Positions 1 to 7,985 are shown, counted from the first letter of the stretch. The stretch: 35,866 nucleotides of DNA from an uncultured Lachnospiraceae bacterium (GCA_947566705.1 CANOLA010000026.1:1-35866); one strand, 5' to 3'. Program-made: numbers and translations. Notes: generated by a model not told the origin, from the sequence alone.

Positions 1-36
1 CATTACTATTTGTGCCGCCAACTGAAAGGCGGCGGA

Positions 37-515
37 ATGGAGATTTATATGGAAAAGGTTTATACGAAAGAAGAGGAGAACAAAATACAATGGCATCAGG
101 CATTTGTAGGAGCGATGTATTGTGAAAAAGTTTACGAAAAATGGTGTTCCGGTAGAGTTGTCCAGCAGTATAGGGAAAATGAACGAAAGGACAGGGATAT
201 AACAGTTATGCTTGTTAAACAGAGATATCCTCTGTCACTTGTTCGTTATCTGGAAAGCAGGGGCTGCGTTATTACAGAAAAGCTGCCCGGTATCAGTACG
301 GTTTCTGGAAGCCAATTTTTTAATATTGTCATTTTTACTACCGGAAGAATGAGTCCTGAGAATAATATGTGGCTGAATGCGCTGCGTAGAAATATGGAAC
401 GTGAAAACTATGGCCGACTTGCTCGGGAAAGCAGCAGGGAATACAGCAGGTTGCGATTGGAATGTTAAAAGCCAACAAATTATCTGGGAAAGGAGTTGCC
501 ATATATTACTGTTGC
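37..515 (+). pseudogene. Rpn-type PD-(D/E)XK nuclease-like gene, decayed by internal deletions
   Basis: This is a reduced paralogue of the gene at 1996-2757. It keeps the family's N-terminal IQWHQAFVGAM motif, which the second copy lacks, then jumps straight to sequence matching 2041 onward, then loses about 118 bp corresponding to roughly 2093-2211, and later loses about 140 bp corresponding to roughly 2470-2608. The stretch at 122-172 is read out of the ancestral frame; the second deletion restores the frame, giving RENERKDRD and onward as in the other copy. The third deletion shifts the frame again and makes the stop at 466-468, while the ancestral frame (QQGIQQVAIGML) can still be followed to about 515. 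The EYK catalytic segment is gone, so nuclease activity is not expected. The family is often linked to recombination-promoting nucleases; that assignment is from general knowledge and is moderate. Confidence 0.7.
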
Positions 516-548
516 AAAATGTACATTATTATGCTATTATAATGCACA
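512..548 (+). promoter_or_regulatory. Promoter and overlapping inverted-repeat operator of the toxin-antitoxin pair
   Basis: A -35 TTGCAA at 512-517 and a -10 TATTAT at 535-540 are separated by 17 bp. An imperfect inverted repeat, TGTACATTAT at 520-529 and ATAATGCACA at 539-548, overlaps the promoter core (one mismatch between arms). Phd-type antitoxins usually repress their own operon by binding such palindromes, so autoregulation is inferred. Confidence 0.55.
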
Positions 549-567
549 AAGAAAGAGAGGTGTGCAT

Positions 568-831
568 ATGCCGCAGATTAGACCAATTACTGATTTAAGA
601 AATACAAATGATATATCAGATGTCTGCCATGCAGCGAAGGAGCCTATTTTTATTACAAAGAATGGATATGGTGATTTGGTTGTAATGAGTATAGAGACAT
701 ATGAACAGATAGTGGAAACACAGCTTATAGATAATGCAATTTCAGAAGCTGAGGAAGAATACGGAGCGACAGATATTTTACTTGACGCAAAAGAGACATT
801 AGCATCACTTAGGAGAAAACATTTTGGCTAA
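568..831 (+). CDS. Type II antitoxin, Phd/YefM family
   Basis: An 87-residue protein with the Phd/YefM fold signature: N-terminal PITDLRN, then EPIFITKNGYGDLVVMSIETYE, which matches the conserved strand-turn-helix (PV.iTknG....vvms.e.ye) of this DNA-binding antitoxin family. It is expected to neutralise the toxin encoded immediately downstream and to repress the shared promoter. The ATG at 568 is chosen because AGAGG lies just upstream at 556-560 and the homology starts there; a longer open frame back to 496 would run through the promoter. It overlaps the toxin start by 8 bp. Length is normal for the family and no residue looks broken. Confidence 0.88.
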   Translation: MPQIRPITDLRNTNDISDVCHAAKEPIFITKNGYGDLVVMSIETYEQIVETQLIDNAISEAEEEYGATDILLDAKETLASLRRKHFG

Positions 832-1126
832 ATATAGTGTAAAGTTGATGCAAAGAGCATACAGTGACCTTGATGATATTTACAATCATATTGCAGATGA
901 TTTTAAAGAAATAGATACGGCAGAAAAAATGGCAGATACTTTAGAAGATGCTATTCTGAGTCTGGCTGAGATGCCTTATCGGGGTTCCATAAGAAGAACA
1001 GGGGCTTTTGCTAATAGGGGGTATCGTCAGCTTTTGGTAAAGAATTTTACGCTTGTGTATCGTATTGATGAGGCTGGAAAGGTGGTTATTGTTGTTACTG
1101 TCAGATATACACCGAGTAGTTTTTAA
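824..1126 (+). CDS. Type II toxin, RelE/ParE family
   Basis: A 100-residue RelE/ParE-superfamily protein. The N-terminal part YSVKLMQRAYSDLDDIYNHI is the typical beta strand plus long helix, and the C-terminal part RQLLVKNFTLVYRIDEAGKVVIVVTVRYTPSSF is the sheet with the conserved Y-R-I and V-R motifs. RelE members cut ribosome-bound mRNA and ParE members poison gyrase; sequence alone does not decide, though the -YRI-/-VRY- pattern resembles ParE-like toxins. The start is a TTG at 824 inside the antitoxin gene, preceded by AGGAG at 811-815, so translation is coupled. The gene looks intact. Confidence 0.85.
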   Translation: MAKYSVKLMQRAYSDLDDIYNHIADDFKEIDTAEKMADTLEDAILSLAEMPYRGSIRRTGAFANRGYRQLLVKNFTLVYRIDEAGKVVIVVTVRYTPSSF

Positions 1127-1330
1127 TATGCTGACATCCCGGCAATGGTTTTTGATAAGCCGGTTTTTGAATTGCAGGATGGAATTGTTAAATTTAAGAA
1201 TTTTTAGAGCAAGTGTTTTTAGTATAGAGATTGAAAATGGAAGATATAGGCTGGTACAAAAAAAATATTTTTGAAAAATTTTGTAAAGCTTATCCTCGGT
1301 TTTTTATCATTATTTTTAAACTATTTACTT

Positions 1331-1563
1331 GTAATTTTTGATGAAGATTATTTTGAGCATTTAATTTCCGAGATTCAGGAAATCCGTGCCAGTGAAAGAC
1401 GTTTTTATCAAAAGATTACAGATATCTATGGGACAGCGGCGATTGCGCAGGCATTTGCAGAGAGTGAGTTCGAGCAATATCGGGTGCTCCAGGATCAGTT
1501 GTATCAAAGTGATTTTGACCGGCTGATGGAGGCAAAAGCCAATAAATTATCGAGACTTATCCC
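1331..1563 (+). pseudogene. RhuM family remnant (N-terminus and middle lost)
   Basis: The frame from 1331 reads VIFDEDYFEHLISEIQEIR, then ASERRFYQKITDIY, a hallmark of RhuM-type proteins, followed directly by AIAQAFAESEFEQYR and LQDQLYQSDFDRL, which in intact family members is the extreme C-terminus. About 200 residues normally lie between these blocks, so an internal deletion has joined them in frame. The N-terminal helix-turn-helix-like region is also absent: 1127-1330 is AT-rich and I recognise nothing in it. The open frame formally runs 1271-1717, but sequence after about 1563 belongs to another remnant. RhuM genes are often found with restriction or defence loci; here nothing functional is expected. 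Confidence 0.6.
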
Positions 1564-1799
1564 AAAGACTTCAGATTTCTTCTATACTTCTGCATCTCAC
1601 TTTCGTCCGTGTTATCTAAAACTGACTGTAGTTCACGGATACGTTCTTTTTCCTCGGCGGGTACAAACAAGCCCTGCTGTGCCATCTGGTACAGCCCGGT
1701 ATCCGGGAAAAGCGTGAGAGAGTCCACGGAAATAAAATATGGATTAAGCTGACTGAACAGATCTGCAATCGCAGCTAATTTGTTATAGGATAAGTCGTG
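1557..1799 (-). pseudogene. Radical SAM protein C-terminal remnant
   Basis: On the minus strand the frame carries LFSQLNPYFISVDSLTLFP, then DTGLYQMAQQGLFVPAEEKE, which resembles the post-barrel segment of Elp3-like or B12-type radical SAM proteins (NP.fi.v.sLTlfPgT.LY....G.F). The CxxxCxxC cluster and the rest of the barrel are absent, and there is no credible start signal. It abuts the RhuM remnant tail to tail. It is best read as a fragment left by deletion. The family assignment rests on one motif block, so it is moderate. Confidence 0.45.
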
Positions 1800-1995
1800 G
1801 CTTAAAATATTTTTTTCATTGCATTTCTTCCCTCTGGTTGTTATAATTTCTCCAAAGCATATTTTCACACCGCCACTGCCATGGCGGCATATCCGGATTT
1901 TCATTTCACAGAGCTGACAGATTGCAGGTCCCGAAAATTCATGCTTTTATAACCAACAGTTTACAATCAGAATAAAAGCAGGAAGCTGACGGGAG

Positions 1996-2757
1996 ATGCC
2001 GGAATATACCGGAAAACCGCTGCAGATGGATCTTCTGATCGTCAAAAAGCTTATGAAAAACGGTGTTCCGACAGAACTGTCCAGCAGTATAGGAAAACTG
2101 TTCAACGTGTATAATATCATCGAATACAAGTCACCGGATGATGCGCTTGGGATAGATGCATTCTTTCAGGCGTACACCTATGCCTGCTATTACAAAAGCA
2201 GCGCTGGCCGGGAAAATGAACGGAAGGACAGGGACATAACAATTATATTTGTCAGGCAGGGCTATCCCGTAACGCTTGCCCGGTATCTGGAAAGCAGGGG
2301 CTGTGTGATTGCGGAAAAGCTGCCCGGTATCAGCTCGGTTTTCGGGAGCCGGTTTTTTAACATTGTTATTTTTACTACGGGGAGAATGAGCCCGGAGAAC
2401 CATATGTGGCTGAATGCGCTGCGTGGAAACATGGAACGTGAAAACTATGGCAGGCTGGCACGGGAAAGCGCCAGATTAAAAGGGAAGGCGGCCGAGTACG
2501 GGGAGGCTGTACTGTCAGTTGTGGATCAGGTCAATTTTAAGCAGGTTCAGAGGTGGAAGGAGGACGAGGAGATGGCATCATTATTATATGAGGCAAGGAT
2601 GGAGGGGATGCAGCAGGGAATAAAACAGGTTGTAATCGGGATGTTGAAAACAGGTAAATTATCCGTAAACGAAATAGCCATGTATTCCGGTCTTTCTGTA
2701 GGAGAGGTTGAAATGATTGCAGATAAATTAAACAATGATTCAGATGAATTTGTATAA
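1996..2757 (+). CDS. Rpn-type PD-(D/E)XK nuclease-like protein, N-terminally short
   Basis: A 253-residue protein. KPLQMDLLIVKK followed by YNIIEYKSPDD fits the D...ExK core of PD-(D/E)XK nucleases, as in Rpn-type proteins, and a C-terminal tail (IKQVVIGMLKTGKLSVNEIAM, read as part of a longer segment) resembles the helix-turn-helix-like end common in these families. The usual N-terminal W-H-x-x-F block, still present in the decayed paralogue at 37-515, is missing, and an in-frame TGA sits at 1987-1989. The nearest ribosome site, AGGAAG at 1980-1985, is 10 bp from the ATG. It may therefore be a 5'-truncated gene with an adopted start. It may or may not be active. Confidence 0.6.
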   Translation: MPEYTGKPLQMDLLIVKKLMKNGVPTELSSSIGKLFNVYNIIEYKSPDDALGIDAFFQAYTYACYYKSSAGRENERKDRDITIIFVRQGYPVTLARYLESRGCVIAEKLPGISSVFGSRFFNIVIFTTGRMSPENHMWLNALRGNMERENYGRLARESARLKGKAAEYGEAVLSVVDQVNFKQVQRWKEDEEMASLLYEARMEGMQQGIKQVVIGMLKTGKLSVNEIAMYSGLSVGEVEMIADKLNNDSDEFV

Positions 2758-2778
2758 TATTTCCTTTTGTGATATGAT
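2750..2778 (+). promoter_or_regulatory. Candidate sigma-70 promoter for the zinc-ribbon membrane protein
   Basis: TTGTAT at 2750-2755 and TATGAT at 2773-2778 are separated by 17 bp, upstream of the gene starting at 2854. The -35 overlaps the end of the previous gene. Based on match to consensus only. Confidence 0.4.
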
Positions 2779-2853
2779 AACTGTGTCTGGCTATGGAAAT
2801 ACCATGAATCCTGCGCCATATACAGAATCACGATACAAAAGAAAGGGAAAAAG

Positions 2854-3798
2854 ATGTTTAGAAAACAAGAGTTAAACCAGCTTCTCGGCGGATGCCTGAC
2901 GGATTATAATACCTATGCCCGCGGTACATACCGGGGATACCAGGTGATATTCGATCTGCGTGAATCGAATGCATCCGCATATTATGTCACAATCAACGCA
3001 ACTGCCCCGAATCAGGAGGCTTTTTCAGCGCTTACCAGGTTTCTGGAGGAGCAGAAGGCGAATAATAAGAACTTCGATAATTTTACCTGCTTTGAGCATT
3101 ATATCAGGCTGGAGCTGCTTTCGTTTGCATTCGTAAAGAAAATACCGCCTGTCTTTAACGCAATAATTGATTCCGTTATCCAGTATATCACAATGCAAGG
3201 GTTCACTGCCGGCTGTCCGAACTGCGGTGATGCCACGGCGGTTCTGGACTGTTACCGGATCAACGATATGCACCAGATGCTTTGTGAGAACTGCTCCCAT
3301 GAGGTTGAGACGCTTCTGGAAGATGCCAGAACCGTTACCAGAAAGCAGAAAAGCTCCCTGGTTCCCGGTCTGGTCGGTGCATTTCTCGGAGCATTGATCG
3401 GCGCAGCTCTGTGGATTGGAATTTATAAGCTTGGATACATAGCAGGAATCGCAGGCGCTGTGACGATCATCTGCGCTTTAAAAGGGTATGAAAAGTTCGG
3501 CGGCGCAATGGACGTCAAGGGCGTACTTGCCAGTGTTGTTCTTTCAGTGGTCATCATTTATTTTGCAAACAATATCGCTTGGGCATGGGAGGCATACGAT
3601 GCGCTTAAAGCATATGGCTGTACCTTTTCAGATGCATACCGGGGACTCCATGATATTTTAGTTGAGTCAGATTCGCTCAGAAGTTACTATGCAGATCTTG
3701 GCATCGGATATTTTCTGACGCTCATCTGTTCACTTGGAACGATTGTCAACGCATTCCGTGCCAGTACGGGCAGCTATAAAATGAAAAAAGCACAGTAG
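2854..3798 (+). CDS. Membrane protein with a four-cysteine zinc ribbon
   Basis: A 314-residue protein I cannot assign to a named family. Residues 1-115 form a soluble mixed alpha/beta region. A probable zinc ribbon follows, with Cys121-x2-Cys124 and Cys144-x2-Cys147. Four hydrophobic segments at about 168-190, 192-208, 222-240 and 282-302 indicate an integral membrane protein with the N-terminal part on one side, probably cytoplasmic. GGGAAAAAG sits just before the ATG. The gene stands alone on the plus strand, convergent with the metallophosphoesterase; their stops are only about 10 bp apart, so it is not part of that operon. It looks intact. Confidence 0.75.
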   Translation: MFRKQELNQLLGGCLTDYNTYARGTYRGYQVIFDLRESNASAYYVTINATAPNQEAFSALTRFLEEQKANNKNFDNFTCFEHYIRLELLSFAFVKKIPPVFNAIIDSVIQYITMQGFTAGCPNCGDATAVLDCYRINDMHQMLCENCSHEVETLLEDARTVTRKQKSSLVPGLVGAFLGALIGAALWIGIYKLGYIAGIAGAVTIICALKGYEKFGGAMDVKGVLASVVLSVVIIYFANNIAWAWEAYDALKAYGCTFSDAYRGLHDILVESDSLRSYYADLGIGYFLTLICSLGTIVNAFRASTGSYKMKKAQ

Positions 3799-3808
3799 CC
3801 GTCTGCGG

Positions 3809-4615
3809 CTAAAGCAGTTCGGCCGGTCCTGATATTACTTCGCGCTCCACATACAGAATGCTGTCAGGGCGGGCATTCATGCTCCATTTTACCAGCGTCA
3901 TTTTTCCGCATTCTATTTCAATGCAGGTAATGCAGCGCGGATGGACGCAGCTTCCCGTATTACAGTAGTATCCAATATCCTCTGATAGGACGGGACGGTG
4001 CGTGTGCCCGGTGATTAAAATGTGGCGGCGGTCTGCAGCCCAGCGTTCCAGGCCTTCTTCACATTTTTCTTTTACGGTATAGTTTTTGGCGGCGCTGGTG
4101 GGGTCTAAAACACCCATATTTTCCAGCGGGCTCCATACGTACCGGACAAGAAAACGCGCCAGCGGCCAGAATACGGAATTGAGCAGGCTCGCCTGGTGTC
4201 CGTGTGTTAAATACAGGGAGCGTTCCGGCTTTTCTTTTGCATATAAAATAATGCCTTCCTGGTAGGCCGGATTTTTTTTCATTACAATATTGTGGTTTCC
4301 GTAAATCAGATAAAGCCGGTTCCGGCTTTCAAACTTTTGAAACATGTCGTATACATCTTTATGAATATCAGAAATATTGTGCATGCACCGGTTTTCCCAC
4401 AGTTCTTCCCCGTCGCCCAGTTCAATATAAGTAAAACCATCCCGGTAATAACGTTCCATTGCAGCAAAATACAGATGCTGGTTTTTTAAAAAATTATCTG
4501 ACGAAGTACCTACGCCCCTGTGACAGTCACTCACAAGGGCGTATTTTGAGCATTTGTTCAGCGGCAGGACGGATGCCTGCGCAAACGCGCGGTCTAAACG
4601 GTTTGAAATACTCAT
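3809..4615 (-). CDS. Calcineurin-like metallophosphoesterase
   Basis: A 268-residue protein with all the metal-binding blocks of the calcineurin-like phosphoesterase fold: SDCHRG (Asp30, His32), GDGEELW (Asp68), GNHN at 106-109, THGH near 137-140 and GHTH at 203-206. The order and spacing resemble LpxH-like and Firmicute stand-alone phosphoesterases; the substrate cannot be told from sequence. The start is placed at 4615 (MSISNRL) because GGAG lies 9 bp upstream, while the longer ATG at 4630 has no ribosome site. It is the downstream partner of the DUF4474 gene on the minus strand, separated by about 95 bp that contain a hairpin. Confidence 0.85.
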   Translation of the reverse strand: MSISNRLDRAFAQASVLPLNKCSKYALVSDCHRGVGTSSDNFLKNQHLYFAAMERYYRDGFTYIELGDGEELWENRCMHNISDIHKDVYDMFQKFESRNRLYLIYGNHNIVMKKNPAYQEGIILYAKEKPERSLYLTHGHQASLLNSVFWPLARFLVRYVWSPLENMGVLDPTSAAKNYTVKEKCEEGLERWAADRRHILITGHTHRPVLSEDIGYYCNTGSCVHPRCITCIEIECGKMTLVKWSMNARPDSILYVEREVISGPAELL

Positions 4616-4661
4616 ATACAGTTTCTCCATTAAATGTAATGCCCTAAAAGGGTATTGCCTC

Positions 4662-4703
4662 GCAAATCACCTTGCCCGACAAGGCAAATTTAATGTGATT
4701 TGC
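4662..4703 (-). repeat. Intergenic hairpin between DUF4474 and phosphoesterase genes
   Basis: GCAAATCAC at 4662-4670 and GTGATTTGC at 4695-4703 form a perfect 9-bp outer stem; TTGCC and GGCAA inside form a 5-bp inner stem. There is no clear T-run on either side, so it could be an mRNA-processing or stability element rather than a terminator. Confidence 0.4.
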
Positions 4704-4710
4704 TCCAGTC

Positions 4711-5658
4711 TCAGCGACAGCGGCAGTTTTTTTTGCAGCAGCGTTTTTTTGGCGGCCTGCAGCCATGCTTTTTGTGGCAGTGCCTGTGGAATCTGTGCAG
4801 CCGCAGAATCCTTCGGAAAATTACTGGGAGGAAATAGTAAAGGTAAAGAATCCGGTCCGCTGTGCAGGTAAACGGCTTTGTCACCTGGATATAGAGTTTG
4901 CAGTATATGCGGTTCAGGCACTGTGAAAGCCAGCGGTGGAAACGTGTCAGAGGACCAAAATGCCCGTCTGCGGCTGCGTGGAATACAAAGGAAACACTGC
5001 ATCCCTGCACACAGATTTTTTCTGCATCAAAACCCGTCTGGCACAATCCCCGGCAGAATGCCTCGCACATCTTTTCGTCCGGAAAACAGATAGATGCTTC
5101 CAGACAGAGTTCTGCAGGTTTTGAGAAACATCCCGGCAGAAACGCGGTCAGCCACCAGTGGCGCTCAGAGATTCTGGCAAGTTCCTCACCATTTTTATAC
5201 AGCCGCAGGGTACACGGCAGCATTTCTTTTTCTTCTGCAGCAGCAAAAACAGTCGTTTTGTATTCTCCTTTGGAGAGGATTCTGTCTGCGTGGTAGATAC
5301 CGATTTCTGCGCCGGTATTGATGCCGTACTGGCCTTTCCAGAATTCAACCAGCCAGGTTTTTCCCTGATAGTCAAAATACACCGGAAGGGCATCAAAGAC
5401 CATGTTAAACCGCGGTGCCATGTAGTCGTACAGCCAGGTGTAACCGGCAGTTTTCTGCCATGCATCAACTGTGGAAGAGAAAAAGCCGCCGTTGCAGCGG
5501 TAGTCGTAACCAAACGGCTCTCCCAGTTCATCCAGCAGCGCGCATTTCTGGCATTTATCCATGCATCTGACGCGGCAGATAATCTTTTTCCTGCGGACAA
5601 TACAGAAGATGGAGCAGAAAAGAACGAGCAGAAGTAAGATTAACAGAGCGTAATACAT
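4711..5658 (-). CDS. DUF4474 domain protein with membrane anchor and Cys-rich basic tail
   Basis: A 315-residue protein. Residues 2-21 form a hydrophobic N-terminal anchor (YYALLILLLLVLFCSIFCIV), followed by the DUF4474 block with GYDYRCNGGFFSSTVDAWQK, then GYTWLYDYMAPRFNMVFDAL and a stretch containing WLVEFWKGQYGINTGAEIG. The family is common in Clostridia and has no established function. The last 35 residues are unusual, rich in His, Lys, Arg and Cys (for example HRHCHKKHGC, KRCCKKNCRCR), which could bind metal or nucleic acid, or could be a new tail made by a frameshift in the nearby homopolymer runs at about 4720-4755. It is probably co-transcribed with the phosphoesterase downstream. Confidence 0.75.
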   Translation of the reverse strand: MYYALLILLLLVLFCSIFCIVRRKKIICRVRCMDKCQKCALLDELGEPFGYDYRCNGGFFSSTVDAWQKTAGYTWLYDYMAPRFNMVFDALPVYFDYQGKTWLVEFWKGQYGINTGAEIGIYHADRILSKGEYKTTVFAAAEEKEMLPCTLRLYKNGEELARISERHWWLTAFLPGCFSKPAELCLEASICFPDEKMCEAFCRGLCQTGFDAEKICVQGCSVSFVFHAAADGHFGPLTRFHRWLSQCLNRIYCKLYIQVTKPFTCTADRILYLYYFLPVIFRRILRLHRFHRHCHKKHGCRPPKKRCCKKNCRCR

Positions 5659-5778
5659 AACCTATAATCCTATGATGTTTTATTCTATTTTATGCCGGGA
5701 AATTTGAGGGGTGTATGAAAACAGACAGCATATAAAACACTTTTCGTGAATGAAAAAATGTCATATTGCCCCAGACTA

Positions 5779-5869
5779 TGGTATAATAAGCAGAAAACGC
5801 TTATTATACTGTGCAGAAGAAAATTGCACATATCGTATCATCAATCAGAGATTGATGACATGGTATAAT
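5779..5869 (+). promoter_or_regulatory. Two extended -10 promoter-like sites and inverted repeats upstream of the purine permease
   Basis: ATGGTATAAT occurs twice; both give a TGnTATAAT extended -10 (5779-5787 and 5861-5869). The first lies in a perfect 11-bp inverted repeat, GTATAATAAGC at 5781-5791 and GCTTATTATAC at 5799-5809. A second repeat, TCATCAATC at 5838-5846 and GATTGATGA at 5850-5858, sits just before the second site. No purine-riboswitch core was recognised in 5659-5906. A repressor site over the first promoter is possible. Confidence 0.4.
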
Positions 5870-5906
5870 TAATCTGTTTTTAAATTTTTTGTATGGAGGA
5901 ATGAAA

Positions 5907-7265
5907 ATGTTAGAGAAACTGTTTCACCTAAAGGAAAACAACACAACTGTCAGAACAGAAGTTATCGCCGGAATCACCACGTTTATGACGATGGCATACA
6001 TTCTGGCAGTAAATCCAAATCTGCTTTCTGCGTCAGGAATGGATGCGACGGCAGTACTGATTGCAACCTGTCTTGCATCCTTTATCGGTACGCTGGCGAT
6101 GGCGCTGCTGGCAAACTATCCGTTTGCACTGGCGCCGGGCATGGGACTGAATGCATACTTTGCATTTACGGTATGCGGAACGATGGGATATTCCTGGAAA
6201 GTTGCACTGGTTGCCGTGTTTATTGAAGGTATTATTTTTATTGTGCTGTCACTGACAAATGTCCGTGAGGCGGTATTCAATGCTATTCCAATGTCGCTGA
6301 AAAAAGGTGTGGGAGCCGGAATTGGCCTGTTTATTGCCTTTATCGGACTGCAGGGGGCGCATATTGTTGTGGACAACTCTTCAACGCTGCTTTCCTATGT
6401 GGATTTCAGGGAAAACTGGCATACAGAAGGAATCTGCGCGCTGCTGGCGTTAATTGGGCTTCTTCTGACCGCAGTTTTGTATATTAAGAAGATAAAGGGT
6501 TCGATTTTGATTGGAATTCTTGCAACATGGATTCTTGGCATGTTATGTCAGGCAGCGGGGATTTACCAGGTGGATGTGGAAACCGGTTTTTATTCCCTGT
6601 ACCCGTCCCTTGCCCTGACAGATTTTTCAAAAATCGGGGAAACCTTCGGACAGTGTTTTACTGCTGATTTCAGCGGTGTCGGTGTACTGAATTTTATCGT
6701 TGTGCTGCTGTCGTTTTTATTTGTGGACATGTTTGACACGATTGGAACCCTGATTGGTGTGTCGGATAAAGCCGGGATGCTGGATAAGGACGGGAAGCTT
6801 CCGCGTGTGAAGCAGGCATTGCTTGCGGATGCGATTGCAACCTCTGCAGGTGCGGTGCTCGGAACTTCAACAACAACTACTTTTGTGGAAAGTTCCGCCG
6901 GAGTTGGCGCAGGAGCCAGAACAGGACTGGCTTCCGTTACCACAGGCTTCATGTTTTTACTTGCCATTTTCTTTGCCCCGGTATTTACCGCGATTCCGGG
7001 ATTTGCAACGGCACCGGCGCTTATCTTCGTGGGATTTCTGATGGTATCTGCAATTGTAAAAATTGATTTTGAGGATATGTCAGAGGCAGTTCCGGCGTAT
7101 CTCTGCCTGATTGCAATGCCGCTTATGTACAGTATTGCGGAAGGAATCGCAATTGGTGTCATTTCCTATGTTATCATTAACCTGGTATGCGGAAAGGCAA
7201 AGAAAATCACACCACTTATGTATGTTTTGGCGGTGCTGTTTATCTGCAAGTATATTTTCCTGTAA
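5907..7265 (+). CDS. NCS2 family purine permease, AzgA-like (guanine/hypoxanthine)
   Basis: A 452-residue integral membrane protein with about 12-14 hydrophobic segments. Landmarks are VIAGITTFMTMAYILAVNP near the N-terminus, LAPGMGLNAYFAFTV, a segment VDMFDTIGTLIGVSDKAG, and GTSTTTTFVESSAGVGAGAR, which are diagnostic for the AzgA branch of nucleobase:cation symporters rather than the UraA/PbuX branch. It should import hypoxanthine, guanine or adenine. The start at 5907 is chosen over a TTG at 5889 because GGAGGA lies at 5895-5900, 6 bp upstream. The stop is 15 bp before the response regulator gene, so read-through into it is likely. Confidence 0.9.
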   Translation: MLEKLFHLKENNTTVRTEVIAGITTFMTMAYILAVNPNLLSASGMDATAVLIATCLASFIGTLAMALLANYPFALAPGMGLNAYFAFTVCGTMGYSWKVALVAVFIEGIIFIVLSLTNVREAVFNAIPMSLKKGVGAGIGLFIAFIGLQGAHIVVDNSSTLLSYVDFRENWHTEGICALLALIGLLLTAVLYIKKIKGSILIGILATWILGMLCQAAGIYQVDVETGFYSLYPSLALTDFSKIGETFGQCFTADFSGVGVLNFIVVLLSFLFVDMFDTIGTLIGVSDKAGMLDKDGKLPRVKQALLADAIATSAGAVLGTSTTTTFVESSAGVGAGARTGLASVTTGFMFLLAIFFAPVFTAIPGFATAPALIFVGFLMVSAIVKIDFEDMSEAVPAYLCLIAMPLMYSIAEGIAIGVISYVIINLVCGKAKKITPLMYVLAVLFICKYIFL

Positions 7266-7280
7266 ACAGGAGTCATAAAT

Positions 7281-7985
7281 ATGCAGAAGTATAAGATTAT
7301 GATAGTTGATGATGAGCCGGATATTCTGGATTTACTTGAAAAGACTCTGATGACAGAGGGAGATTATACAATTATAAAAGCGGAAAATGGTATTTCCGCT
7401 GTAAACATCTGCAGGGAAACCAGCCCTGATGTTATGATTCTTGACGTTATGCTTCCTGACATGGACGGCTATGAAGTCTGTAAACAAATCCGGGGATTCT
7501 CCCTCTGCCCGGTTATGTTTCTTTCCTCAAAAGATGATGAGCTGGATAAAATACTTGGACTGGCAGTCGGCGGGGATGATTATGTAACAAAGCCGTTCAG
7601 CCCGAAGGAAGTGGCATACCGAATAAAAGCACAGCTTCGGCGCGCCGGCTATAAACAAAACCCTTCTGAAAACCATGTTCTTAAAATCGGGAACCTGGCA
7701 ATTGATACAGAAGGATGCAGGGTACAAAAAGGCGGTGCACCCGTAGAATTAACGGCGCGTGAATATGAAATCCTGCTTTATCTGGCGGAAAATAAAGGGC
7801 GGGTCATAAGCCGTGAACGTTTATATGAAACCATCTGGGGTGAAGACAGCTTTGGCTGTGATAATACAGTTATGGTGCATATCCGCCACCTGCGTGAAAA
7901 GCTGGAGGATAATCCCGCGGTTCCGGAGTATATTATCACAATGAAAGGTCTGGGTTATAAGCTGGTGGAACCATATGAAAAGTAA
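7281..7985 (+). CDS. OmpR/PhoB-type response regulator
   Basis: A 234-residue regulator. The receiver domain (1-120) has the acidic pair Asp10/Asp11, phospho-acceptor Asp55 (VMILDVMLP), Ser82 and Lys104 (DDYVTKPF). The C-terminal winged-helix domain includes LTAREYEILLYLAENKGRV and ends TMKGLGYKL. AGGAG at 7268-7272 precedes the ATG by 8 bp. Its 3' end overlaps the kinase gene by 11 bp, so the two are a cognate pair. The ABC exporter that follows, after an interrupting hicB gene on the other strand, is the obvious candidate target; see the direct repeats at 9958-9988. Confidence 0.93.
   Translation: MQKYKIMIVDDEPDILDLLEKTLMTEGDYTIIKAENGISAVNICRETSPDVMILDVMLPDMDGYEVCKQIRGFSLCPVMFLSSKDDELDKILGLAVGGDDYVTKPFSPKEVAYRIKAQLRRAGYKQNPSENHVLKIGNLAIDTEGCRVQKGGAPVELTAREYEILLYLAENKGRVISRERLYETIWGEDSFGCDNTVMVHIRHLREKLEDNPAVPEYIITMKGLGYKLVEPYEK

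Noticed and set aside
1271-1717. An intact 148-residue gene
   Set aside because: The text joins a non-homologous front, two RhuM blocks with the middle missing, and antisense of a radical SAM fragment, so it is a chance frame over remnants.
5659-5906. Purine riboswitch before the purine permease
   Set aside because: The paired loops and core residues expected of the purine aptamer could not be found by eye; only inverted repeats and -10 boxes are visible.
6590-7162. A 190-residue minus-strand frame in the permease gene
   Set aside because: Shadow of the AzgA-like gene; composition typical of antisense reading.
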